Positions 42,062-55,598 of a DNA stretch of 64,000 nucleotides are shown piece after piece. Numbering within the stretch: the first letter of the stretch is position 1; the number at the start of each line of letters is the position of its first letter. Both the position numbers and the translations under genes were made by a program. Origin of the DNA: Trichoplusia ni (taxonomy: Eukaryota > Arthropoda > Insecta > Lepidoptera > Noctuidae); assembly GCF_003590095.1 (NCBI RefSeq), contig NC_039488.1, forward strand, positions 12,028,001-12,092,000. Direction: 5' to 3'. Below the pieces are notes generated by a model. It ran no database searches, was not told the DNA's origin, and saw nothing but the letters and a program-made list of their open reading frames with translations.

Positions 42062-42112
42062 GTAGCTCAGTGGCGTGCCACAGGAGAGGCCTATGCCCAA
42101 CAGTGGACTAAG
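42062..42112 (+). mobile_element. LINE 3' end fragment
   Basis: CAGTGGCGTGCCACAGGAGA then GGCCTATGCCCAACAGTGGA: a short tail fragment of the family at 24420. Confidence 0.55.
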
Positions 42113-43841
42113 ACTTAGAGAATTAGGTCAGATGGCTCGCTATCAGGATATCTTGTGCATATAAATTGAATTATTGCGGAACCACAGCGGTATAAGATTT
42201 TGTTTTTAACACACAATTTACAAACAAGCGCTATGCTCTGTGTAATCACCCATCTTAGCCTTTTCCAATGATGTTGGGGTCGGCTTCCAGTCCGCTCATA
42301 GTACAAATGTCAATAAATATTCTCTCTTTTACAATTCAAAACGCAAAGTAAACCACCCTTTAATAAGGCAAAAAGTTAACAAAATTATGGTGGTTTCCTT
42401 CTTATATAAATTTACGAAATAATAATTTCTGCAGACAGACCCCGGGCGTCGGCCTTTCTCTAAGGATAGCCAGCGGAATTAATTATATTATAATGAGCAA
42501 TTAGTTTAAGCGATTATTAATTTGGTGCAAGAACACAGGACTAATACGATTATGCGACAATCAACGTTCATAATAAGTTTAAGAGATGTTTATAATAATG
42601 AGATCTTAATTCAATTGAATACTCGATTTGTGTCAGTGATTCTTATAATTATATTAGCTGAAGTTATAGAAATGTTTCTTGCAAAACACCGGCTAAAAGA
42701 AAAAGTGTAAAAAGGTTAGTTATCAGATAAATTCCTTTAAAATTTGTCAGACAATTACTTAGAAACTAATTTATCTTAAAATGAAACGGGATCGTATCGT
42801 AGTATATGTGGCACTTTCTTAATTGCATAGCATGTTCAACGCCTGCACAATATTATATTTATAGCTATACTTGACTGACCAAAAGTGAATTTCCTATTCT
42901 TGGAAGATATAGAATTAATGATATCAGTCTTTGTGCAAATACCAGAATAATGAACAAACAGCGCAGTGCGCGCGTTTATTATCCATCCAAACTATTCGCC
43001 AAGACATTTCGCTTTGATCAAAGTTTGAGTGGAGCCCTTAAGGGCTAATCAAGTTACTCAACAGGTAGATTACTATGTATTTATAACTATAAGGGCGTGG
43101 GTGTAAATTTATAGCCACAGGGCCTTGAAGTAAGATGAAGGGCTTGATGAGAAAGTAACTGATGTTTTGCGGTTTAAACATTTTATGGACTTAAGATTCC
43201 TGTGGTAACTTGTATTTTTATCTCTTGTTTAAATGTGAAAATGAAGAGAACTGAAAAACGAGCTTAGATCTTTCGAATAAATTTCTTTTGAGACATAAGT
43301 GAGAACGTAACTCTATCCATCTGTTGCTTTCAACGCGAAAACCACCGAACCGATTATTCATAAAACTTTGTACAAAATAGAACGAACAAGCTTGAATCCC
43401 GTAGGACATTGAATCCAGAATAACTTACAAAAACATGTTACAACCAAACTAAAAAAAGAAAAACAAAAACGATCGCTTTTACGTCTACCTCTTTGGATTA
43501 AACAAGCATGAAGATATATGTACCTGTGTACACGATACAAGGATAAAAAGGTTTCAACGGAAAAATGACTGAAAAAATTACGTTTCGTGAGTTCAAGTGC
43601 CATCAAAAGAATAAATTATTTGATTACATTCCATTACGCTGTTTGCAATTTTACGGCCTGTTTAGCCTTTTTATAGCCGTTTGTTTTAGCCTCATGTCAT
43701 AACACCAACGGAGGCTAATTCAAAAGTTTGTTTGGCGAGGATGAGATATGGACTTGTATGGCGTAGCTTTAAGTTTTAATCTTTGTTTTTGATAAACTTA
43801 CTTTGATATTATTCTTTACGTATATCACGATTGTATAATAT

Positions 43842-44073
43842 ACATAAATAAATGCGGACAACGTCACATACATTATTTTGAACCCAAAGTAAGTTGCTAA
43901 AGCACTTGTGTTATGGAATTCAGATAGAACGAAGGTACCACAAACACCCAGACCCGAGACAATGTAGAAAATATGATTTTTTTACATTGACCCGACCGGG
44001 GATCCAACCCGGGACCTCAGAGCTAGCTACACCTTGAAACCGGTGCGTACGCCACTCGACCACGGAGGTCGTC
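43842..44073 (-). mobile_element. tRNA-derived SINE, family A, minus strand
   Basis: On the minus strand it starts GACGACCTCCGTGGTCGAGT (box A) and has a box B near GGGTTGGATCCCCGG, followed by a CGGGTCTGGGTGTTTGTGG body and the same 3' end as the copy at 55361. Confidence 0.75.
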
Positions 44074-44569
44074 AAAAATATAGTCCATATATGCTCTTCT
44101 GCTGGGCACAGGCCGCTTCCCGTACAGGAGAGGTTTGCGCATCACGCTAGCTTAGAGGGGATAAGCGATTTAAAATTCCGATATTGGAATTAAGGTTCAA
44201 CATATTTTAAATACACTTTTGTTCACGGTTACTAAAAACTTTTTTGTTCATAAGTGATATTAAAGTTATGACTTGACAAATCAACAAGTAAAGATCCAAT
44301 TGGTTTAGAACCCGTAATAAACGATGGCGAACCAAAGAACCATTACATTTATAAATACCAGTATTTCTCGCATCAATTTTGCTTCAGGCCCTAAACGCGT
44401 TGTATTAAAACGTAATAAAATATCCGTCTCTGAAACGAATCAGGTTATTGAATAAGAGTTAATACCGATCGCGATCCGTGACCATAATCGAAGTAAAGAG
44501 TTTATGGAAATAAGGTTACATTTAGACTGGAAACGTAAATTCAAAAGTCATATTGCAAATGTGGATTTA

Positions 44570-44710
44570 AGGGCCGATTTTTCAATCATCAGTTATTTTT
44601 TTATCTGAGGAATAAATATGGCCGTTTGTCATATTTTCCATACAAAAGCTGTCAAAATCACAAACATATTCGTCGAATAAAAGTTATCTGGCGATTGAAA
44701 AATCGGCCCT
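44570..44710. mobile_element. 141-bp MITE
   Basis: Perfect 18-bp ends AGGGCCGATTTTTCAATC at 44570-44587 and, reversed, 44693-44710. Flanks TTTA/AAAT suggest TA-type target use, as in mariner-like MITEs. No coding sequence. Confidence 0.8.
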
Positions 44711-45698
44711 AAATGAAATAAATGTTTGGACCATATACTTTTCATATTATTTGGACGTCAACTGACTTCTGCCACGAACAGAATGAACCAAACTCGCTTT
44801 ATTAACACTTTCATAAATGTAACCGATTCAAAAACACGAAGACAAAAGAAGTTGGATTCTAAAACATTTCTTGAAGATAGAATGTAAAAAATATATTTGT
44901 GAGTATCAAGAATGTTTATATGTTTATTGACAAGGAGCGGCAGGAAAAGGTTATGTTGATTGTGTAAAGGATATATGTAAATAAAGAGATAAACCTGTGA
45001 CGGATAGAATAGTTAAATAGAAGCAAAAATATAACTGGTAACCGATCAAGTCAGTTTGATGCGAAAAATTAAGGGTTCCGTAACAATAGCCTGAACCAGA
45101 TCTAGGGTTCCGATTCTGCCATTTACAATGACTGATGAATTAATGGAAATTGGATTACAATGACACTATTTGTATTCTCCAAAGCATTATTTATCATCGG
45201 CCATTGTAGCCTGATTGGTATTTTTATTATTCGTTGTTATAATGGCAACACTAATACATAATCAGTCAAAATTTCAACTAGTTCTAGTCATCAAGGATCA
45301 CAAGAAGGTGACGGATAGACGAAGAGACGGCGGAGCATCAGTAATAGGGTTTAGGCGTTAAATGGTTTTTATCTGTTGCGTACGGAAATCTAAACCACTG
45401 TCAGCCAATATATACCTACATCTTCGTAGACTATTTACATAAAATAATAAAACCAATAGAGCCTTGAGCTACTGTTTCTGCTACACTGTGGTTATTTGTA
45501 TACCACATTGTTTGCGAGTAGGCACAATACAAACATCAAGTCTTAGAACAAATAGCTGTAGGTTACACAAATATTTGTTAAGTTTAGATCGAGCCCTTGA
45601 CAGCAAAATAGCAAATATAATGGATGTGAAATGTAATGAAGTGTTCGTTTCAACAGAGGTTCGGAAAGAACAAGACAATCGGATAAAATTATGAAATA

Positions 45699-45973
45699 CT
45701 AGCTGTTGCCCCCGACTTCGCCCCCGTGGTTAGAAGATATAAGTTAGAATTTTTGAACGGAAGCCTATGAATATTTTTTTCCCGTTTTTGCCACATTTTC
45801 CATTGTGTCTTCGCTCCTATTAGTTGCAGCGTGATGTTATATAGCCTAAAACCTTCATCGATGAATGGTATATTGAACACAAAAAGAATGTTTCAATTTG
45901 AACCAGTTGTTCCTGATATTAGCGCGTTCAAACAAACAAACAAACTCTTCAGCTTTATATATTAAAGTACAGA
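45699..45973 (-). mobile_element. Helitron-like non-autonomous element, copy 3
   Basis: Minus-strand copy: plus-strand CTAGCTGTTGCCCCCGACTT after A, and the far end is ATTAAAGTACAGA before T. 275 bp. Confidence 0.7.
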
Positions 45974-46193
45974 TTACAGAATTATCTACAAAACAGAGTT
46001 ATGAAGTGAGGTTGTGACGAGCAATGAAAGATAGGAGTGATTGGCAACTTTTTCATTTCCGGGAATGTGTTTTTCACAATTTTAGCCTGAACACCGGTAA
46101 TTATTCCATTGCAGGTAAAAGCATATTTATAAATGAGGAAGAAACAGGTTAACTACCAATCTTGTCCTTCAAAAAATATATAATCCAGGTAGC

Positions 46194-46258
46194 AGAAATC
46201 AGATGCTGCGATATTCTCACAACTAGTTGTTGTGAGAATATCGCAGCATCTGATTTCT
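46194..46258. repeat. Perfect 30-bp inverted repeat, 5-bp loop
   Basis: Left arm 46194-46223, starting AGAAATCAGATGCTGC, and right arm 46229-46258 are exact reverse complements around TAGTT. The RNA would be a very stable hairpin. Confidence 0.95.
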
Positions 46259-48519
46259 TCTATCTAAAAGTACTAGAACTCATTCCAAAGCTAAAGCCTG
46301 CCCTACAAAGTCTATCTGACCCACTAACCTATTTAGCACAAACAACCGTCCAAACATCATTTGTAAAGGATTGTCTCGCACCCCTCGTGCTAACAGGAGC
46401 TAACAATATTATTGGGGTTCAGCGTTTGTGGATTCAGCGCCGGAATTCCTCCAATCCTACAACCGCTATCCTACAGAATTCCTGCAACAATCCTATAGAA
46501 TTCCAGCTACAGGTCGTCGTTCGATTGTCCGCTTCAAGTCAATGTTTTAGGAAATTTCTGCCTCGAGGTATTTCATCCAGTTGACATTTCGACACGTTGG
46601 CGACACCAATTGCTCTAGTGTCGTTTTCGGGATTTTGCTTGCAGGATTTTTAGATGGCGGAACAGCGGTACAAAAGTTACTTGAGAGACACAAGAATCTA
46701 AAAGTATTCGCAATTGAAATTCGTATGACTTGAAGCCAGACTACAAATAACCTTATCTACGTACTCAAATCTAAAGCACTTTTGACGCACTAACTGCAAC
46801 GATCATACTTAATATTCACAACTAATTACACCCGCAACGTCCTACCATTAAATCATTACGTCTAAGTAGTCGATATTTACAGGAAAGTTCAGGGGAATAG
46901 AGCTTCTATTATAACGCACATAAATACAATTATCGCACAAAGCCGATAATCTTCTAACTACATAGCCGTGATTGTCAGCAATCACAAATCCCTATTGGTC
47001 TGCTATTAGCATGTCAAGTGCTTCGGGTGTGACCCACATTTCGCCTGACAGAAATAATGCGGTATTAATCGACTTATTTAGATTTTTGCTGGCAAGAATA
47101 GACATATTTCTGAACTATATTTCTGATTTCATTGTATTTTGCATGTAAGTTTGTATTTTTATCTTATTTAATTGAAATATATACGTAGCTAGCAAGACCA
47201 AAGTGATAACAAATATAATTCAATTACCTTTGTCCAGTTTCCATAATTAATTTGCTTTATTAGTTAAATAATATTGATAGCAGTTGGAATGAAAGAAAAA
47301 TACCTATAACTAAAATAAAAACAAGAGTGGCAGAGAAAATCCTTGACAATACTGTTATAGAATTAAGAGAGAGCATCTCTCGACTTCAAACGGACGTTTC
47401 AGCTGCGATTGGCAGAACAAAGGGGCTCTTACCACTGCGCCGGAGCCTTCCGGATTCTTATTAAATTATTTAACGTGGAATGGAACTATTGGCGCCATAT
47501 TGTTAGAGGTCAGAACAAATGTAAAGAATGTATAGGATTGAATGAAGAATGTTGACTATTGTGTGATTTACGTTGATTCGTTTAATGCTTTATTTTTGAT
47601 GTTCTGTATTTTGTTGAATTTTAGTTGTATATGTATGAATAATATATCTTGCATCAGTCCCTGATTTTTCATCTGACAGTTGTCATCCCTTTCTCATCAG
47701 CGTTGGGGTATATTTTTTTTACTTATACGGATCTATATTTTTGTGTTACGGTTTCTATATTTTTAAGCAATAAATAAACGTATTATCTCCAATGAAATAG
47801 GTATACTATACTTAACACTTCAAAAGCGTTTCCTTTTACATTAAAATTCGTATCGTACAATAGCAAAATATTCACAAAAGCTTTTTAAGTAGGCCGGTAT
47901 TATCTCCGAGGGATACCTTACAAAACCACCTCTGGATGGACAAGCCGCATTTGTGAAATAGGATAAGACAGTTTGGGGTCAAATACCGCTGCCCCGTTAT
48001 AAGGAAAACTCTTTTGAATGTTAGTAGGTTACGTAGTGGCCCACATTCCGTAAGGATCCCTATTTATTTTGGACACAAAGGTTGTACATTCATGTTTTTT
48101 ATACAGTTGAATTTTACGAGGTGTTTTAGGTTATTTAGGAAATTATTCGCGCCTATTGTGAGAATATTACTTTATTTGTATTCATGATAATGTAATTTAA
48201 TAATCTTAGGGAAACAACGTTCAAAACATTTTAGCTTTTACTTATTAATGATTTCAGGTATTTTTAGTTAAATAGATTTTACGCAGTAGAGGTACGTACT
48301 TCCACTATGACTTCGAACTATGACCACGTTCGAAACAAAAGGGTTATGTTATTGCAATTATTTGTTAAGAAATTCACTGAAAGATTTCCTAAAATAAATC
48401 TTAACTCCGTAGCCAACCCATATCATTGTATCCTAACTTCTTTTTAAACTACAAAAAAAAGGGATCAACCAAAAATCAATTTAGTATTTCGATAGCACAA
48501 GCGGTATTGTGTGAAGTCG

Positions 48520-48608
48520 AAGCGACCCACATTTGCAGGCTACAGGCTACAGTGCAGCGGTCGATGTGCGCGCGCCGCAACAGGTGCGCGGGCCCGGGCT
48601 CGCCATGC
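48520..48608. other. GC-rich patch of unknown nature
   Basis: Very GC-rich, CG-rich segment (GTGCGCGCGCCGCAACAGG, then GCGGGCCCGGGCTCGCC) with a tandem AGGCTAC pair before it. On the minus strand an ATG opens only a 19-codon frame, and no known domain matches. A noncoding exon or promoter is possible. Confidence 0.3.
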
Positions 48609-51600
48609 TAATTACCCGATGTTTTGTGAATTACAGCGGGCCAACACAAGCTGTGGCTAGTATTGTTGCGATTTCATAGGGTTCGGCTTTCGTTGTTTTT
48701 TATGATGTTCCTTAAACTGTATTTACGAATTTAGGGGCTTCTTTTGGGGCATTTAAGTTGGATATAATTTTGGAAGGTAGATTGTGTAGAGTTTCATTTT
48801 TTTATAAACTTACGTGGCCATAGTTTTAGCTGATATGCCGCTTAAAAATAAAGATCTTGTTATTTTATTTTAATCTGCAATTTTGAATTAAATCTAGTTT
48901 TTATGAGCTACACAAATGGTATTTTTTCTCATCACCGCTAATGGTAATATTACTTTGTCATCACTGTAAAGTGATGTTATCAAAAAAAAAGAAGACAACA
49001 CAAAAGAAACAACGAAACCGAACCTCATTCCAAATTCAAATAACATTAAAAGGCCAGTCAGCTTGCTACAGACAATTAAGAGTGATCGATGGTGAAAATT
49101 CAAAAAGCGTTTCAAGTCAACTGTCGCAGTTTGCAGAAAAAATAATAAATGACCAGTACTTAAAAATTGGCAACCAGTTTTAGGTACAAAAAGTTGAAGT
49201 ATCGTTTTGAATACAAAAGGTAATAAAAGGAGGTTGAATGGCAGAATGGCTGGCGTGTGCGGTTTGAGGTCTGCCAAAAAGACTACAGACAAAAATAATA
49301 GCATACCTGTTGCTTACACAATTTCAATGTGTTCGTTTTCCATTTTTTTGTATCTTTGGAAGTTGTAGATTCGATACAAGTGAAACTTTTCCCGTGTTAA
49401 GAGAAAATATGAATTTCGACTTTCCATTTAAACCCAAGTAAACCAAGCTTTTTCCAGGTATTTTGTTTCTTTTTATTCACAAACATTGCTCAATTTAAGT
49501 AAGCTTTAAGCCCCTATGTGTGTTATCTCTGTAAAGCGGAGCGTAACGACAAATCGACATTAAAAACGTCACTAAGTATAGTGCCACCCGTAAATGCGGA
49601 TCGACTTTCGGCACTTTTTAGTTCTTATTACTCCTTATATACAGGGGTAACTGAAATGTACCAAAAAGGTTGGAAATATACCAAGCAGATCCCATGACTG
49701 CCACTACCATCATTTAAGTTCCACAGATTGTTACTAGATAGCCACAATGCCCTTACCTCCACAACAAATGTGACGAAAACCTCAAAAACCGGCAAATAAA
49801 ACTAAACCTTCCAAAATCACTTTAAGGTTGATTTTCAATTGGGTTTCCTCCAAATTATTGTATCGGAAACGTGTCCAATGAGTTAGAAGGTGTACCCTAT
49901 CCTTATTCATATCCTTAGCTTAAATAGATTGGAATTAAATCGATTGGTTGAGCAATCTCTGAAGGTAGGGTAGCGCCCGTTGGATATGCTAATTTGCAAG
50001 TTCAATAACCAATGACGATCTGTCAAGACTAGTATTGGACACTATTGTACAGGTACAACGAGAGTGAGTATAATCGTAGTACTTAGTGCAGTGTGAGGTG
50101 ATTTATGATGACGACATACGAGATGATTTCGGCCACAGCGACTGAATTATTAGTGATGCAGTGTGTTTACATAGCTGCACATGAATTTGATTATTGGTTA
50201 TGAGATATTCTGCGTATTATTTCTACATGGGAAAGACTGTATCTAGCCCTGAAGTATCTGTAAATATTTTAATGTGATGTAAGGAATTTAATCGCTTCTA
50301 TCGCAGGGATTTAAAAAGACATGCAAGTTATCCACACTCTTGGATCCCATAAATCACTATCGCAAAGACAATACCTGGCAAAATGTTAAAAAGGAACTAG
50401 ACCATAAAAAGGTACGGCAGTTCCACATAGTACAGGTCGTAGTATTTAAGGCCCTCAATCGCACCATAACCAGTTAGTCCCGAGCAAACTAGTTGATTGA
50501 TTCCTACGACGCCTCGATGTGAGCAAATTGAGTGGACACGACATATCGACGTTTGCCAGTGTTCCGTAGTGAAATGGAAAAATCAGAACGCCTGGCTTAT
50601 TGCGAGTCCAACTGACTTGCTCTCATAGATATGTTATTCTGAAAAATGTAACTATTTCTACAAGTAAGAGATAACTTTAAATGATTTCGTTAGGGAGAGA
50701 CATCGTAATAGTGGGTGTGGTCTCGTGCTACGACTGAATTAATAACTAATTAAATTTATTAAAAAGAGATAAAACATACAAGGGAACATTGGGATTTTTT
50801 TTTGCCCTGCTTTATTTACTGTGTGTGTTTTACTTACTCCTGTTTCTTAGAGCACTAGTTTCAGATCCAATAGTCCTTAATCACATATTTTAAAATAACT
50901 GTTTGTTATTTAAATGATATTATCAAGGGACTGTCTTCATACGATCGCGATCAGCGTATGTATTTGTTTTATTATTTATAAATCCATACAAGAATGTTTC
51001 ATAAACACTCAGAATTTAAATCAATATCAATAATTACACCCATATCTAAGTATAACGTATTAAAAAATAACAAGGAACATGGCTTGTGACGTTTATACGC
51101 GAAATAAAAGTTAATTTGTAACCTTTTCCTAGAGTGAGGCGTGGGCCGAATGCCGAAGTCTTGGACTGCCCTTACGTGTAAGATTTGATGGCGGAATACA
51201 TTGTTTATGACGCGGGTTTACTCTACTAAGAAAGAAAAAAGAGGTATAGTGTTTACAATGAAATGTTATTTTAAGCGAATCATGAAAAAGAAAGTAACTC
51301 TGTTTGTAAGAATTCATAGATATAATTTGATGGTTTTTCAAATTAAATTTAGTACCAACATACAGTTTGAAATCCAAGTGAGGATATTGTAAAGCTCTTG
51401 GCAGCGATAATGAACTCACGCGGAAGGACATGCTAAGAAAAACTAGTTACGACTAAGTATATAAGAAAAAATTGGTTTCGGTGCTTGGTTCTTTTTTTTC
51501 TCTTACCGGAGTACTTACAGCAGTGTCTTAATACAAATGGATATAAATGTTCTTTCAGTTGTTGAGAGCAGAATGTTTTGATATTGTTTCTTATTTTTAT

Positions 51601-51866
51601 TAACACTTAAGTGGTAAAAAATATTTTTTTATCAATAAAATATTTGAAAAAAAAAATCTTAAGCTAAGGTATCGTTCACTCTCAGTTTTATTTCTTTTTA
51701 AGTTGACATTTTACCGAGCTTTTCGCTGTTTTTGATATCACAAAAATATAGCCCTAGACCAATTTAAATAAAAAAAAAATGTTGTTTTTTCAAGTCTTTT
51801 AAGGAGAAATAAGGTAGTAAAACATTTTGTTATTTCTAACTTTAATTTAAAGAGGTTAAACAAATA

Positions 51867-52125
51867 TCTATACTAATACTAATATATAAAGCTGAAGAGT
51901 TTGTTTGTTTGTTTGAACGCGCTAATCTCAGGAACTACTGGTCCAAATTGAAAAAATATTTTTGTGTTGAATAGACCATTCATCGAGGAAGGCTTTAGGC
52001 TATAAACCATCACGCTGCGACTAATAGGAGCGAAGATACAATGGCAAATGTCGAAAAGACAGGGCAGATATAAATCATAACTTATATCATCTAAGCACGC
52101 GGACCAAGTCGCGGGCAACAGCTAG
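51867..52125 (+). mobile_element. Helitron-like non-autonomous element, copy 4
   Basis: TCTATACTAATACTAATATA start after A, GGGCAACAGCTAG end before T, 259 bp. Confidence 0.72.
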
Positions 52126-52467
52126 TTTCAGTATAAAAATTGTATTGTTAAGCTAACTGACCTTTATTTAAATTAGTTGTTTCTAAGTATATTGTAAAAT
52201 TGAAAATGGAAATTTCTGGAACAATAGTATTGTTCTATGGAAGTGTAGGAGTTAGCTTTCCTAAGCCAGAAAGTAATTTTGAAATGTCATTCCATTTCTC
52301 CTCTTCTTATTTACAAATCTAAATGTAATACATAATAATGTAATTGGATATGATTTTAGTGAATAACTCATATTTTGTAGATGAAAGGTGAAAATGTCAC
52401 GTAGCAACTGACAATCTATTTTGAGAAAATGTAATCATGAATTTTCACTTTTTGTCGGCTACAAAAA

Positions 52468-52620
52468 CCGGTCAAGTGCGAGTTGGACTCGCGACACTGA
52501 GGGTTTCGTACAAAAAGGCTACAGAAAACAAATAGGTTGGGTGAACAACAAATTTATGACCATAAAAACCGTTGATCTTTCATCCGAGTTTTATTTTATA
52601 TTTCTAATCTAATTATCTTA
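52468..52620 (+). repeat. Dispersed 'CCGGTCAAGTGCGAGT' repeat
   Basis: ACCGGTCAAGTGCGAGTTGG, then ACTCGCGACACTGAGGGTTT. A common lepidopteran repeat motif. A reversed relative is at 56455-56515. Confidence 0.5.
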
Positions 52621-53346
52621 ATGTAATATTATTGCAATTATGAAAGTGCAAAACTCCAAATGTTTTCCAAGAAGCCTTTTTCGGGCAATTTTGACACGTT
52701 AATATTAATGACTCTCGACGTGCGGTTCCAAACCATACTTTTTATGCAAAAGAACCGGCAAGGAGCTTCACAAGTCACTTTTTCAAAGAAAAAAAAAATA
52801 CAAAGCTGACTGTATCATATTAATTTAAGAAGCCTGTATCTAACTCCTCAAGGACCACTTAACCTTGAGTAGAGTCTGTTACATAACCCGTTTAAACTCG
52901 AGTCGGTATTTAATTATTATTGTCTGTTTATTCATTAAGAGCTTTCGTTACAAGTTTGTTATTATTTTGTAATTGAGAGATAATATTGAATGTAGCATCG
53001 TGTTAATTACTGAACGCCGAATGGTATTAAGATAGCAATAATAACAATTTGCTTTAATTGTGTGGTTATTTAATTTTGAATACTTCTTGTAAGTAAATGA
53101 GTCTAGGTATTGGCCTCCTATTTTATTATTTTGGAACGTCAATTTAGATTTGTTATTAGGCAGGAAACTATCGCAGGACATCAGTGTAAAACGCCATTTT
53201 AATATTATACTCGTACATGTCAAAGTAACTTAGTCTATTAATTACGCTTTAATGCCTAAACAGCTTGACCAGTATTGATATGTTGATAGAGCAATAATTT
53301 AAATCCGGATGATGTCTCGGAAGACAGCTCACATAAGTTAAAATAG

Positions 53347-53430
53347 CTGTGTAGCGGGTTTGATCCCCGCTTGCCTTTGTATATGTGACTTGAACATTTG
53401 TGAAACCCGCGCACAAGAAGGTTGGTTTAA
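53347..53430 (+). mobile_element. SINE fragment
   Basis: Box B-like GCGGGTTTGATCCCCGC and a tail TGTGAAACCCGCGCAC. Box A is lost. Confidence 0.45.
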
Positions 53431-54721
53431 AAAAAAACGTCATGAAAGGGGAATAAATATTTGCATTATCAAACTTGAAATTAATATTTATTAATAATCG
53501 AACTAACTTAAACAATTAGTTATCGCTAAGATCAATCTCAAAGTTAGTTGAATCCCCTTTCTAAGTAGAGCAGTTCACGACATACAAACCGATGGCAAGT
53601 TATTGAAATCTCATTCGAGACGATAAGAGCTAAGTTTTAATAGAATTAGTGTGGACGTCAAAGGCTGTACAAATGTGAAGTTTTTGGGCGGGTTTCACGA
53701 CTCTATAAACGTGGTTATTTAAACTTAATCTTGATTAATTGATTTCGATCGGTCTTGATTGACTGTGCGTTTGGCTTTCAGGGCTTTATGTGCAGTGTCC
53801 TGTTTGAGGCCTTCAATGGGAGAGGCCCTAAACTAAGTATAGGCAAAACTTATGAGTAAGATGTAGACGTTTCATAATATTTTTTACTATAGCAAAGCAA
53901 TTTTATAACTTCTTCCCGTAACCTTTCAGAAACACTTTTTCTGTGTCGACATTTGACATTTCAGGCTGTGACATTTAATAAATTTTAAACCCGATCCCGG
54001 GTAAGTTTCGTGGAACCATTTACTGGTGAAATTGGCCTTTAGTAGACTAATTAAAGTGATGACGAATGATAGAGTGCGTACAAACTTTATTAATGAATCT
54101 TATTCAGTCCGGCGAGTAAGTTAGGGGTCGTAAGCGAGTTTCCACTTTGTTTTTTGTTTGCTTCGGTTTTGGGAATGAACGGTGGGCCAAGAAAATGGTC
54201 TATCACCTTAAGGTTGAAATTCATTCGCACGTGATAGAGTAATAAGGTTAATTTTCCAATGTGAAAATATTTCAACTGCTACAAATGTCAACCTTATTGC
54301 TGTTTTACTTGCATAATGAATCCGGTAGCCCACTTTTTTGTTCCGACGGTATATCGCATATTTGTTTGAATTATATTTTGTCTATGGCGTCGTGTCTTTG
54401 TTTACGGGGATGAAAAAGAGGGGAAATGCAATCAAACAAAAGTGTTTGTTAACGACTTTATTCAACTGATGCAGTCTGGATTTTTCCGGTATGAAAAATA
54501 AAAGTGATTTGTTATTGACTTAACGTAAATTCTTTTAAGGTCTAATTTTCAAATACCAAACGTATGAAGCTTTTTAAGCATCATTTTAGTGAGCAATTAA
54601 TACAATGTCTAGGATCCTTTTTTTGCATTTTTAGTTGTTATGTTTAACCAACGAATAAAATCTTAATACATCCCTAGTTTTTTCTCTTTCTCATTATTAT
54701 TGTTATACTCTAATTATACTA

Positions 54722-54981
54722 TCTATACTCTATACTTAATATATAAAGCTGAAGAGTTTGTTTGTTTGAACGCGCTAATCTCAGGAACTACTGGTCCAAA
54801 TTAAAAAAATCGTTTTGTGTTGAATAGACCATTCATCGAGGAAGGTTTTAGGCTATAAACCATCACGCTGCGACTGATAGGAGCGAAGATATGTACAATG
54901 GAAAATGTGAAAAAACAGGGCAGGTATAAATCATAACTTATAACTTCTACCCACGGGAACGAAGTCGCGGGCAACAGCTAG
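54722..54981 (+). mobile_element. Helitron-like non-autonomous element, copy 5
   Basis: TCTATACTCTATACTTAATA start after A, GGGCAACAGCTAG end before T, 260 bp. Confidence 0.72.
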
Positions 54982-55360
54982 TTATCTAGTAAAACACATG
55001 ACAAGAACAACATAATTCCAGAAAACTATACAAACAAGCAAATGTTTATCGCAAAATAGTACAAAGTTGCTCTAGTACGGAGAGAGCAGTCCTTTAGCAA
55101 CACGTCCTTCCACTTAACCGTGAGATAAATACCACTTATCGATTCCCCTGTTCCCGATATTCCCCTGTACTCCGATGTCCCGCGGGATTCACAAAGTTCA
55201 ACATAAGAATATTCTATGTATTACATACGGTCTAATGGTAAATATTGTGAACTCGTAAGTGGTTGTGTTTGTTTATCGTGTCGCGTGTAAGTGGGGGACG
55301 GGTTTGGTTTAGGTGTGTAGGGATAGAAGGGATTGGATATATGTAGAATATAGGATAAAG

Positions 55361-55598
55361 GACGACCTCCGTGGTCGAGTGGCGGACGCATCGGTTTCAA
55401 GGTGTCGCTAGCTCTGAGGTCCCGGATTCGATCTCCGATCGGGTGAATGTAAAAATTGTCATTTCTACTTTGTCTCGGGTCTGGGTGTTTGTGGTACTTT
55501 TGTTGTATCTGAATTCCATAACACAAGTGCTTTAGCAACTTACTTTGGGTTCAGAACAATGTATGTGATATTGACCGCATTTATTCATTAAAAAAAAG
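55361..55598 (+). mobile_element. tRNA-derived SINE, family A
   Basis: Head GACGACCTCCGTGGTCGAGT includes box A (TGGTCGAGTGGC). Box B is GGATTCGATCTCC. The body and an A-rich 3' end follow. It matches the minus-strand copy at 43842-44073 along its length, which fixes the boundaries to within a few bases. Confidence 0.78.

Noticed and set aside
46162..46584. 140-codon plus-strand open frame
   Set aside because: It runs straight through the perfect hairpin at 46194-46258 and matches no family; chance frame.
48894..49304. 136-codon minus-strand open frame
   Set aside because: Leu/Phe-rich translation is the complement of a Lys/Asn-rich AT tract; no homology recognised.
55361..55450. tRNA gene-like head on the plus strand
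   Set aside because: Same body and 3' end as the minus-strand copy at 43842-44073, so a SINE.
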